From: Hydnum rufescens UP504
Taxonomy: Eukaryota; Basidiomycota; Agaricomycetes; Cantharellales; Hydnaceae
DNA: 64,000 bases
Reading direction: 5' to 3'
Assembly: GCA_014904985.1 (NCBI GenBank)
Contig: MU128991.1
Location: 171,584 to 235,583 of the forward strand
Below are positions 48,851 through 59,799 of this stretch, piece by piece. Each line of letters begins with the position of its first letter. The first letter of the stretch is position 1. The translations under genes were made by a program, and so were the position numbers. The notes beneath the pieces are model-generated. The model had not been told where the DNA came from. It did not search any database and was given only the letters and a program-made list of their open reading frames with translations.

Positions 48851-50005
48851 GAAAACATGGCCTTTTATTTTGCATTCGTATTTTTTTTCTTCGCATTTAC
48901 CCCATGTTGTCGATAATAAGAATGAACCCCCACTCACATGTGCGATGCCTCAGGGAAAAAGAGCTTGCTGTGTCTGATTACACGAGGAACCTGGCTCTGC
49001 TCTGACACAGCTGTAGAGGCATACGAATGTGCTCAGATCGGGCATGAAGTTCGCCTTCACCGAGAAGATGCTGGTGTTTGCTGGTTTTTTGGAAGCAAAT
49101 AAGTACCGAATGTACCAGATACCTGGGCTTCGGGTGTCGAAGATCGCTAATGAGTGTTAGTGTCTCCTTCGCATGTACTTTAGTATAGTACGAAGAGTAT
49201 CCCATGGTTGCTTTCGGAAGGGCACCTCTCCGCCATCTGAGGGCTCAGTGGCTATTGCATGCGGCGCTCACGGGTGAAGGGGCTGGATGGATTCAACAAT
49301 TGATTGTTCTACAGTATCATTCGTACCGAACTGGAGGCGGTGGCATCAGCTGACCCCGCCGACCAGAAGCCTGACAAAAACAATGTCGACGTCGATGTCG
49401 ATAAACCCTTGGAATCATGATCACCAACGATCGCTTGATTCAGTATTCTTCAGGGAGCCCTACGAATGCGGCAGCACTTCGGGAGAGCAGTGTGGTGGCA
49501 GATATCACGTCTGAAGAGAAGGCCACTGCGATAGAAGGGACAGACTCCAACTCTAATGGAAAACCTCGATCTGTCGACATATATACTAGACTGGCCTACA
49601 CCTGAAGGCTATATACTGTACCCGTGGGGCCACAAACGGTCATATGATTATGTCAGCAACTTCCTCAAGCGCGTCCGTCCCAAAGCGTCGAAAACGGATC
49701 TTGACTCTCAGAGTAGATCTGCGTGACACTGGCGGCACTCTTACCATTTCTGAAAGAGCAACACATGACCTTGGATGGGATATACCAATTCGGATGTGCT
49801 TTTCAAAGGGGGCACTGCCGGGTGCTCGCAAATTTGATCTCCACCTCCTCCCCACTCGGGTGCTGGTCTATCACGATAAGTAGATGCCAGGTGGCATCAG
49901 TGAGTTGCCGTGGAGCGATATGCATCAATGCATGTCTTCTGCCTTTACTTATAACGTACTGGGCATACTCCACTGTGCGATCTCATCATTCAGACACATC
50001 ATCTC
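48851..50005. other. Poorly defined region with a possible small gene (49044-49620, +)
   Basis: A 38-residue frame at 49044-49160 (MKFAFTEKMLVFAGFLEANK... ending SKIANEC) and an acidic frame near 49314-49418 (RTELEAVASADPADQKPDKN) look like exons of an unrecognised plus-strand gene, perhaps followed by 49420-49600 (GSPTNAAALRESSVVADITS). I could not join them with confident splice sites. The rest, up to 50005, is likely the 5' region of the NLR gene. Confidence 0.3.
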
Positions 50006-53000
50006 ATGGCATCCAAAGACCCGCCGAACCCAGCAGACATGCGCAAAGTGTATATTTCAGGTATCCCATCCGTTGCGTGCCAGCAATTCGCATCTAACAG
50101 ACCTATTTGGGCCCTCACAGAGGCCAGATCCAGTAGCCACCTTCTACATACATCCAAAGGATATCGCCTTCACTTCACCATTCAGTCTCCTGCTACTGTC
50201 ACTGGCCTTCGTTCCCCAAAGTCACGCTACGCCAAAGTAACACATGAGGCGGTGACGTGGAAGGATCCCTTCGGGGAAGAGTTGTAAGTCTCCTTCGCGT
50301 CTACATACTCCGTCCCCCTTAATTCATATCCACTCGGCAGCACCGTGACTCCAGCACCTAGTGATTCCAGAGCGACTATAGATTTGCGTGAACGTCGTTT
50401 GGGGCGTTCGGGGCAGATTGTCGCATCCTGTACTTTCGATCTCTTCTCCGCGACAGGTAAAGGTGAACCGGCTTGTGTTTATGCGAAGAGAGGGCCACCC
50501 TCACGCACCGTCTTTATTCGTGCAGAGATACGCCTCGATTTGAAGGGTGATACGGACGACAAATTCGGAGACCTGACAATATGTGTCGCCACCTCTCTCG
50601 CACCCGTTCGTGAGGCTGTCCAGAATGCCAATCAAGCTGCCGAGCAGCTAGGTCCCGCACTCGCCGTGGCCAACGATGCCATTCAAGCTATCACCCCACT
50701 TGCAACAGAGATCACAGTCCAATTCGATGCTTGGCAGCCCTTGTTGAGCCGTCTCGCTGCACTTGTCAAAGTTGCTGATACAATCGCCGAGGCATGTTTC
50801 ATCCCGAATCGCCTGTGCCCCACGACCACTAAGAACTATTTACGAGTAGGCTCACCCTTGGATCAAGTTGGCATGGGGTGTCGTCTCAGCAGCATATAAG
50901 GCATGACTACACTCAAATTTTGCATCTGTATGCTCTCTGACTGGTGTTCCATTAGATTCCTTCCGCCCAGAATGATCGAGATGCGAAAGTGATGGATTTA
51001 GTGCAGACTATGGCGGATAGCTGCTCCTTTGCGGACGAAGCTGAGGAGCTGAAGGAACGCTCGAAAAGAGATCAAGAGATCATCAACCAAATACTGCGCC
51101 AAGTAATGGAATGCGCGTATTTCATTCGGGACTATTGCAGGGACAAGTCCTTCGGTATGTGGAATCCCACATATTCTACCTGCTCCAAGACTGATTAGAG
51201 TGGGTGGCAGTGAAACGCACTGTGAAGTACATGGTTTCTCTTGTGGACGCGCGGATCGATAACTACAAGGGGATCCTGGAGACTCTCCGACGGAATCTGA
51301 TCGATAGTGCGAACATCGAATGCACCATCATTACGCATCGCGTGTTAGACATCGTGACTGAAGTCCGTAAGTACTTGTTGTATGCCTTCGATTAAACCTT
51401 CATTCTAAAATGGCACACAGGAGACTTGCAGGTGCTCAGCGAGCTGAGATACGCCCCGGAGGCTCATCATGATCTGGATAAGGGGTGCTTACCAGGCACA
51501 CGTATCGAGATCATCGACGCTATAGTGCGTTGGGCGGTCGGAGCAGATACGCCATCGGTTGATCCAAGTGGTTCAATAACATTGAGCTCTAATGAGTCGT
51601 CTCGTGTGCTTTGGTTGTGTGGCACTGCGGGTGCGGGGAAATCGTCAATCCTTCGCTCATGTGCGAAACGCCTTGCCGAGCTTGAACGCAACGGGTCGTA
51701 CTATGGCTTCGACAAAAATAAACCGTTCGCAAACCTGACGAATCTGTTCAGTACGATCGCTCGAGACCTCGCGGACCTCGACAGCTCCCGGAAGCAGCGG
51801 CTTATCAATGCCGTCAAGAACGACACCGCGGTACGAACAAGTGATAACTGCAAGTTGCAGTTCCATCACTTTATTGTTACACCGTTCAAGGATGATATGG
51901 CCATGGGGGAGACTGTTGTTTTCATCGATGCGTTTGACGAGTCTGGGGACGTTGCCGCTCGCGCCGACGTACTCGCCATTCTAACAAAGCGGGCCTCAGA
52001 ACACCCTCTGGGTCTTCGAGTGATAGTCACCTCGAGATATGAGCGCGATATTCAAGATGCGTTGCAATCCCCTCTGCCACCCGGGGTTGACATCATGCTT
52101 GTGGACGACATCCCAGCTCATCAGACGTCGCGCGATATTGCGACGTATATAAACAATGAACTCCATGATGTGGATGAGTTGGGAGAGTACCAGATGCAGC
52201 TGGGTGCACTCGTTCAGAAAGCTGGAACATCATTCCAATGGGCTGCCACTGCCTGTCGCTTTATTTGCAGCGATAATGATGCTGGTACCGATCCACAGGA
52301 CCAGATTTGGACGGTGCTGCATAGTGATGAGGGACTATATGCACTCTATGGCACAGTGATGAAGGAGCACTGCAATCCATCGAATGAGAAGGCAGTGGAA
52401 CGAGTCAAGTCAATCCTCGGCCGCATCATATGCGCTCAGGAGCCTTTATCATTGCATGCTCTTGTGCACCTAGTTCCACCCGACTCTATCCTCAGTCCAG
52501 ATGACATGCGGAAACAACGACGAATTGTGAAGCATCTTGCGTCACTCCTTAGCGGTACGCACGATGACTATGGGCCCATTGTGCTTCTCCACTCGTCTTA
52601 TCGGGATTTCTTGTGTAATCCGGAGCATAACAAAGATTTCTACATCGACAAAAATGGAGCAAATGAGCAGATGGCCCTGGGGTGTTTCCGTGTGATGGAT
52701 GAGAACTTGAGATTCAATATCTGTCAATTTCCGACATCGTTCCTTTGCAATGCCGACATACCCAACATTGAGGAACTCTGGGAAAAACACATCCCTTCTC
52801 ATCTGCACTATGCTTGTCAATTCTGGGGTTTCCATGTGTCCTCCACACCTAGTGGGGAGTTTGCTAAGAAATGGATGGAGTCATTCTTTCAGAAGGATTT
52901 CCTACACTGGTTGGAAGTGATGAGCATTACAGAGAGCTCCCCTCAAACTGCATTAGCCTCACTTAGTATCTCTCATGTAAGCATGACTCCAATTTACATA

Positions 53001-55427
53001 CATGCTGAGGCCACAGGCTGATTGTTAACTTGGGTTCCCCAGATTCCTGCAGACCTTGTTGAACTGCATCAGGATGCCATGCAATTCATCTCCATGTTTG
53101 CCACTGCCATCACAACCAGCATGCCTCACATCTACCTCTCCAGTCTGACATTTGCTCCCACATCATCTCTCCTATATCAGCAGTGGCATGGTCAATTTCC
53201 AGGAGTTGCAGAAGTTACTCAGGGACAACTTCAGGAGTGGCCAAAGGTCATGCTCCTATTGGAAGGACACCATTATTGGGTCCAATCTGTGGCTTTCTCA
53301 CCTGATGGCAAGCAGATTGCTTCAGGCTCCATGGATGGGACCATACAGCTTTGGAGTGTGGAGACAGGTGTGAGGATTGGCCAGCCAATGGTGCATGGTG
53401 ATCCCATCAATAGCATTGCTTTCTCACCTGATGGCAAGCAAATTGCTTCTGGCTCATATGACAGGACCATACAACTCTGGAATGTGGAGACTGGTGCAAG
53501 CATTGGCCAACCAATGAAAGGGCATGGGCATGCGGTCTACAGTATTGCTTTCTCACCTGATGGGAAGCAGATTGCTTCTGGCTCCTGGGATCAGACAATA
53601 CAACTGTGGAATGTGGGGACAGGTGCAAGCATTGGCCAGCCAATGAAAGGGCATGATGATCACATTATGTGCATTGCCTTCTCACCTGATGGCAAGTGGA
53701 TTGGTTCTGGCTCTGATGACAGAACTGTACAACTCTGGAATGTGGAGATGGGTATGAGCATTTGCCAGCCAATGAAGGGACATAAGGGTCCTGTCTGGAG
53801 CATTGCTTTCTCACCTGATGGCAAGCACATTGCTTCTGGATCCATGGACAAAACCATACAACTCTGGAATGTGGAGACAGGCATGAGCATTGGCCACCCA
53901 ATGGAGGGCATGGTGGTGCCATCTGCTCCATTGCATTCTCCCCTGATGGCAAGCAGATTGCTTCTGGGTCCAAGGATGGGACCATAAACTTCTGGAATGT
54001 GGAGATGGGTGTGACCATTGGCCAGCCAATGCAGGGGCATGGTGGTGCTGTCTCATCAATTGCATTCTCACCTGATGGCAAGCAGATTGCTTCTGGTTCC
54101 AGGGATGAGACCATACGACTCTGGAATGGTGAGACAGGTCCAAGCATTGGCCAGGCAATGAAAGTGCATGATGATGAGATTATGTGCATCACCTTCTCAC
54201 CTGATGGCAAGCAGATTGCTTCTGGCTCTGGGGACCACACCATGCAACTGTGGAATGTGGAGATGGGTGTGAGCATTGGCCCACCAATGGGGCATAAGGG
54301 TGCTGTCCAGAGCATTGCTTTCTCCCCTGATGGCAAGCAGATTGCTTCTGGCTCTATGGGTGAGATATAACTCTGGAATGTGGAGACATGTGTCAGCATC
54401 GGCCAACCAATCAAGGGCATAATGGTGCCATCATTTCCATTGCTTTCTCACCTAATGGCAAGCAGATTGCTTCTGTATCCAAGGATAAGACCATACAACT
54501 CTGGAATGTGGAGACAGGTTTGAGCATTGGCCAGCCAATGAAGGGGCATAAGAGTGCCATCCAGTGTATTGCTTTCTCACCTGATGGCAAGCAGATTGCT
54601 TCTGGGTCCAAGGATGGGACCATACAATTTTGGAACATGGAGACAGGTGCAGGGATAGGCCAGCCAATGAAGGGGCATAAGGATGCCATCTGGTCAATTA
54701 CTTTCTCACCCAATGGCAAGCACATTGCTTCTGGGTCCCATGACAGGACCATACAGCTCTGGGATGTGGAGACAGGTGTGAGAATTGGCCAGCCAATGAA
54801 GGGGGGTAGTTTCATCTACTCCGTTGCTTTCTCACCTGATGGCAAGCAGATTGCTTCTGGCTTCATGGACAAGACCATACAACTCTGGAATGGGGAGACA
54901 GGTGCAAGGATTGGCCAGCCAATGGAGGGGCATGATGATACTGTTTCATGCATTGCCTTCTCACCTGATGGCAAGCAGATTGCTTCTGGCTCCTGGGACA
55001 GGACCATACGACTCTGGAATGCAGATATGGGTGTGAGCATTGGCCAGCTGAAGGATGGTCCTGATGTTTCCTTTTCATCCATTGGATTTTCATCTGACAG
55101 TAAGCAGATCATTCTGGCACCTGGGACAACACACTCAATATTTTTCCACTTCCTACAGCAGCATCCAAACACATCCTCCAATATCCTGTCCATCTATTCC
55201 CACTCCCTCCAACCCCTTTTCAACTGCATGATGGGTGGATTTTGGGACCTCATGATGAGCTCATTCTCTGGGTCCCACCTGCCTACCGCACACCCCTGGA
55301 GCACCCTAATCATCACATCCTAGGAAATCCCACTCGGATTGATTTTCAGCATCTTAAGTGTGGCCCAGAGTGGACACAATGTTGGGCACCAAAAGTAGAA
55401 CATGCAAGTGGTTCCACAGATTTGTAA
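50006..55427 (+). CDS. NACHT-WD40 STAND receptor (fungal NLR-like)
   Basis: Signal-transducing NTPase of the fungal NWD class; relatives such as HET-E/HNWD act in non-self recognition. Start at 50006: MASKDPPNPADMRKVYISGI. The first about 150 residues (HTSKGYRLHFTIQSPATVTG, THEAVTWKDPFGEEL, RATIDLRERRLGRSGQIVAS) resemble a C2-like beta domain. A helical region follows (SLAPVREAVQNANQAAEQLG, QAITPLATEITVQFDAWQPL, ILRQVMECAYFIRDYCRDKS). The NACHT part has Walker A LWLCGTAGAGKSSILRS, Walker B ETVVFIDAFDES, LRVIVTSRYERD and VLLHSSYRDFLCNPEH. An intron (gtaagc...ccccag, about 52978-53041) joins to IPADLVELHQDAMQFISMFA. Fourteen WD40 units follow. The tail DGWILGPHDELILWVPPAYR is reached by a last intron (about 55101-55158) and ends at 55427. 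The frame is broken at about 53907 and 54416 (GGGG to GGG) and by an in-frame TAA at 54368. Confidence 0.85.
53268..55080 (+). repeat. Fourteen near-identical 126-129 bp WD40 repeats
   Basis: Each unit codes about 43 residues on the plan SIAFSPDGKQIASGS-xDxTIQLWNVETGxxIGQPMKGH. Core DNA such as ttctcacctgatggcaagcagattgcttctgg recurs almost unchanged. Variable residues sit at fixed places: two just before the SIAFS strand, one after GS, and the pair after ETG. A fifteenth unit is cut short (IGFSSDSKQI). Fourteen would make two seven-bladed propellers. Confidence 0.92.
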
Positions 55428-57983
55428 CATATTGGAAAAAATACAAAATTTGCATGTTGTTTCTTTCAGCATTGACCCACTCATTATGGCACCAGGAGGC
55501 TAGAAGATTCCCCCTCTGACCCATTAGGTGGCAGAGAATATTTTCTTCACTGACTACAACCATGGGCAAGCTTTAGGGGTCATGATAAGCCAGTGTTGCA
55601 TCCAGGATGGAGCAATCAGACAGCTATCCCTGCCATGGAACCCAGGCAATTAGATGCTACCCCATGAGCCTGAGACCCCATGTACTTAGTCCTGGACCTT
55701 CATGTTGGCAACACTTGGAGAGCCCACTGAGTTCCTGATGGCTGCATACATCCCTGAAGTACAAATGATGCACAGCAAAACTCTCGAGTCCCTATGGCTA
55801 TATAGACTCTGAGAACACCATCAGACAACAGTAGTACTTCTGTGGCATTAAGTCACATATCCCTGCCATCACTGAGGCGTGAGAACTAGGTCCTCTTGAA
55901 CACCTAGGCCTTGCTCCCAATGTTGTCCTCATCATCATGCCAGCTTGTAGTATCAGAGTGTGGATTAGCACTGCAATTCCAACAATGTCTAAGCCACATG
56001 GGCAAAAACCTGCCCTCAATCCAGCACCACACCTGCCACTTTTCTATCGCCAGACGCCCGGGAGCTGTCAGGGACAGATGGGTGGGCTTCACACTATGTC
56101 GACTGACCTCCCGGACTAAATGGTGGGAGGTCAGGAAAACATTTTCGCTAATGAATCAGCGTGAGAAAGATGTTTGGAGCAGAGGGATTGATGAAACGTA
56201 TCTGTTGACGGTTCTTCATCCCCATCATGTTCGCTGTCCTGGGATGAGACCCATAGAGGAATGTACACGTCGTCAACCTTCTTGCCTGGGCCCCACTGTC
56301 GATGGTACTCCTGGACTAGTCAGAAGAGATTCGAATCACTCGTGTTGGGACGCAAATGAGACTGTTGAACCGCTTACTGATCGCTTCTCCCTTCATACTC
56401 ATCCCGATCCCTCATCATCATCTAGGTCAGGGACAGTTGATGGACGAATCCCGAAGGTGTCGCTATTGTTCGCCTGCAACACGAGCGTAGTCAAAGGTGC
56501 CACAAAGCAGCGTCGCATGCAAGCTCATCATCCAGAGAACTTGACTTACTAGATTGAGGGGCTCGACTTTGAGTGGTGAGCACAGATGAACTTGAAGGCT
56601 TCGGAGACCGCAAGTATGAAAGGCAGTGCCAGGGAATTGATTGAATTCATCAATCTCACAATGAAGGGTGGTAGATCGCACCCGAGTGCAAAGGGTGGGC
56701 GGAAGAAATGTCTGTGATCTCAGGGTGATTGTTTTCTTTGGGATCTGCTGGCCGCAGAATTTCCTGGAGAGAATGGGATATTGCTGCACGAAGTAGTGGA
56801 AGTGCGCACTGGGCAGCTCCACAAGGCAACTTTATGGTGAGGACTAAAAGCAGTAGGCATTGGATTCAGATAATAAATAATGGGCAGGAACTGGGGTGTA
56901 CATAGGAGGTGAGTTGGGCAAGGGTAACTCATCTTGGGGGGGCCATACTCCACTGCAGATTCTTCCACACTGCTTCCTGGTACTGACACTGTATGCTCCT
57001 GTGACATTGCCGAGGATCGACGGGTTGCTACTTGGGGTGGGGCGGCGGACTGGGTGTGCTGGTTCGATGATGCAGATAGCAGTGCTGGTGGGCCTTCATT
57101 GTGCCCTCGCTCCGTGGCCGACTTTCCAGCAGCTGAAAATTTGTGGCGGTCTTAATCTCTTCATGCCTCAGGGAGTTACATTCCAAAGATTTGGTGTCCA
57201 TGGCACACAGTATACGGGGAAACGGACCTTTGCCTGGAGTAGGAACAGTGAACTCACCCCGGATGGCATTAGCGTAGAGTAGAGGGGACTTGGCCCAAGG
57301 CTCATCAACCCGGGGGTTGTGTTGGTACCCACGGAGTGAATCATGAACCGCAAGGCACTCCAAGGGCTGGATCTTCCGTTGTTGTCATTCCTGATTGATG
57401 CTTAGTCAAATCATCAGCTAGATTTCAAGGTGCTCTGATCTCTCTGGAGATTGGGGTGGGATGGAACAGAGCGTGCCTTACAGTGCACACACCACGAGAT
57501 GCCCATTCGCTGTGCCAGAATGAGTTTGTCAGATGTGAAAGTTGGTTCCTGGGATGTGGGCTGACAATTAGGATATTCCATCTGCCTGGCGCTGGTAGTA
57601 TCTTTGATGGTACTGCGTAAATCACGAACGACGCCTCGTTCTTTCAGATTGATTTGTGTATGCATGGACAGAGACCTGAGAAAGGCATTTCCAGTGGTAG
57701 AAAGCTAAACAACTGGATGGCGCTATAATGATGTGCTCAAGAAAGTGTCCTCGACCAGATGAATTCAATAACCAGGTCGGTAGGCTTATCCCTGGGTCAA
57801 AACACCTTCGTAGTGCCCAAATTCTCAACGGAATACACAGAACTTCGTCAGGAGTGCACCCCTCAAGCTGGCCCAGAGCCCAGTCACCATATAGCCCAAG
57901 CGAGACTCTATACAGCGCTTGTAGATTGCACCAACAAATGCAACAAAAAGTGGAATGGATTACGTCAGCATATAAATCTGTGC
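55428..57983. other. Gene-poor region, unidentified open frames
   Basis: 2.5 kb between the NLR gene and the repeat cluster. The longest frame is 55911-56552 (+, 213 codons). It has no recognised domain and unusual composition (many Cys, His, Arg), as expected of chance or decayed coding. Minus-strand frames at 56720-57007, 57028-57363 and 57414-57665 are Pro/Ser/His-rich and also unrecognised. They may be relics of a transposable element. No reliable gene is called. Confidence 0.45.
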
Positions 57984-58387
57984 TGTTAGATAATAGCTCA
58001 TTCCTGGTCACAGCTAGATGGGGGAAGGGAACCAGACCTATTGGGGTGGAACCTTGGAGCATGAAATGCAGGGCACACGACTGTGAGACCCTTACATAAG
58101 GCACATTGTTTTGTGGACCAAGGAGGGGGAGCAAAAGGGAGGAGGGCAGGTGCTTAGGATGATAGGATTCTTGCTTGAGCGGTTTGAGTCTCAGAAGTTG
58201 AAGCAGAGAAGTGTGACTCAAACCACTCACTTATCTAACTGTGAGTCTGATACTCATGCCTCATTCTCAGACTCCAGCAGTTAGATAATAGCTCATTCCT
58301 GGTCACAGCTAGATGGGGGAAGGGAACCAGACCTATTGGGCTGGAACCTTGGAGCACGAAATGCAGGGCACACGACTGTGAGACCCA
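57984..58387. repeat. Direct repeats of about 108 bp flanking a 187-bp spacer
   Basis: Copies 57984-58091 and 58279-58387 both begin gttagataatagctcattcc and end gcacacgactgtgagaccc, with only a few differences (ggggtgg/gggctgg, gcatgaa/gcacgaa). They lie just downstream, on the minus strand, of the tyrosine recombinase, where DIRS/Ngaro elements carry split direct repeats. The spacer holds a short inverted repeat (ggtttgagt at about 58180 and actcaaacc at about 58217). Confidence 0.75.
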
Positions 58388-58537
58388 AAGGTGGCCAAGG
58401 GCACACCCAGAGTCGTGTGGCACCGCAACTATGAAACCCATCTAGCAGACATGACACAGAATGAATAGCAGAAGAGAGGCAGATATAAGTACATTTAGTC
58501 CATTTAGTCCATTTTACAAGGAAAGGAACCATTGCCC

Positions 58538-59708
58538 TCAATGATGAACCTGGAGATGATGTTGAACATTGTGGCAGTTGATATTGAATGACAAAATCTC
58601 ATCCGTCTTCTGCAGGTATCGCTGAAACACATCAGACTTCCAACGGCCCTGTATCTTCAACAGGTCAATAGACAGGCCATGGCGGAGGTGTTCAGTGGCG
58701 CCCCCAATGCGAAAACTGTGGCCATTGATAGGTGGAAGCCCCACAGCAACAAAAATCTCAGCACACCAAGCCAAGAAGGTGGCTTTGACCATGGGGAGAT
58801 GCCCCACAGGGGTCCGGTATGCAAAGAATTGAGCTGAGTTGGGTAAACCAGCATTGGATAAGAGGTGATGTTCCAAGGCAACAATGGGACATAGGGGCCA
58901 GCTATGGCAGTGAGGGAGATATTGGCACCATGAAACTTTTCAGTTTTGGTCCATGGCAGGTGGAACTTTGCAGATCGAATGGGTGGATCACCATAGGAGG
59001 AGAAGATGGCTGTGGAAGCCCAGGTAACATGCTGCTTGGGTTGAATGCTGCAACACCTGGAACAGTGAGCTCGCCAAGGCGGCAGACACCCCAGAAGGCA
59101 CATGTGGCTAATGAAAACACAGCGGAGTCGAAGGTATCATTGAAATTGAGCATGTTACGCAAGGCCATAAGGTGCTGAGGTAACACGGGGGCCTTGTGGG
59201 CCGCAATACTGGGGGTGGAACAAAGGCTGAAGCAGCATGCCGTATTTTAAGAATGAAGGATCATTTCCATGCCAGGGCTGACCATTGAGGTCATGCCAAT
59301 GATGGAGGGCACTCATGGCATTGGCAATCTTGGCTGGCTGGTGTGAGAAAGTGAGGCAAGGAAGAGGGCTAAGTTGGTGGAAGAAGCAGGCAGACGATCA
59401 TCCTCAGGGATGTGTCTGCTATCACACCAGGACTGCCAGTGTGCAAGGCCAGAGCCGTAGGTGGAGAGAGTCCCTTTGGAAAGGGAGTTTTCAAGAAGGG
59501 AATCAAGAGCAAGTCGATCAGCCACAGTGGCTGACATGTGAAGTTTCTCACGATGGGAATGGGCAGCAGGAGACATCCAGAATGCTAAGCAATCATGTCC
59601 CTGGACATTAGGACGATGAGGATGAGGAAGGAGAGGGGGGCAGAAGCATGGGGTTTTCGACCTTTGGGCCGCAAATCAAGGCGTGGATACAGTTCCACAA
59701 CAGTCATG
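58538..59708 (-). pseudogene. Tyrosine recombinase of DIRS-like copy 1, frameshifted
   Basis: Start Met at 59708 (MTVVELYPRLDLRPKGRK). The core-binding domain has LDSLLENSLSKGTLSTYGSG then LAHWQSWCDSRHIPEDDRLP. The catalytic domain shows the first Arg in AFWGVCRLGELTVP, the His-x-x-Arg in NGHSFRIGGATEHLRHGLS and the nucleophile Tyr in GRWKSDVFQRYLQKTDEI. The frame changes at about 59332 (copy 3 has cttgggct where this has cttggct), again in 58870-58900 and once more between 58980 and 59000. All four catalytic-type residues seen here are kept. It would join circular cDNA into DNA without a target-site duplication. Decayed or misassembled. Confidence 0.82.
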
Positions 59709-59799
59709 GTTGAGGAGCGAGGGGACTGTCTTGAGATGCAGAGCTGCCAGATGTGACTGGCATGTCATGTTCACTATTAAACATCACATAAGAAGCACA

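Noticed and set aside
53665..54420. Long minus-strand open frame (251 codons) across the WD40 array
   Set aside because: Antisense shadow of the repeats; it repeats with the same period and has no own motif.
53268..55080. CRISPR-like or satellite array
   Set aside because: The units are coding, 126-129 bp, and spell WD40 motifs in frame; no spacer-repeat pattern.
55911..56552. 213-codon plus-strand frame as a gene
   Set aside because: No recognised domain, odd composition, and no matching exons around it; may be chance or a relic.
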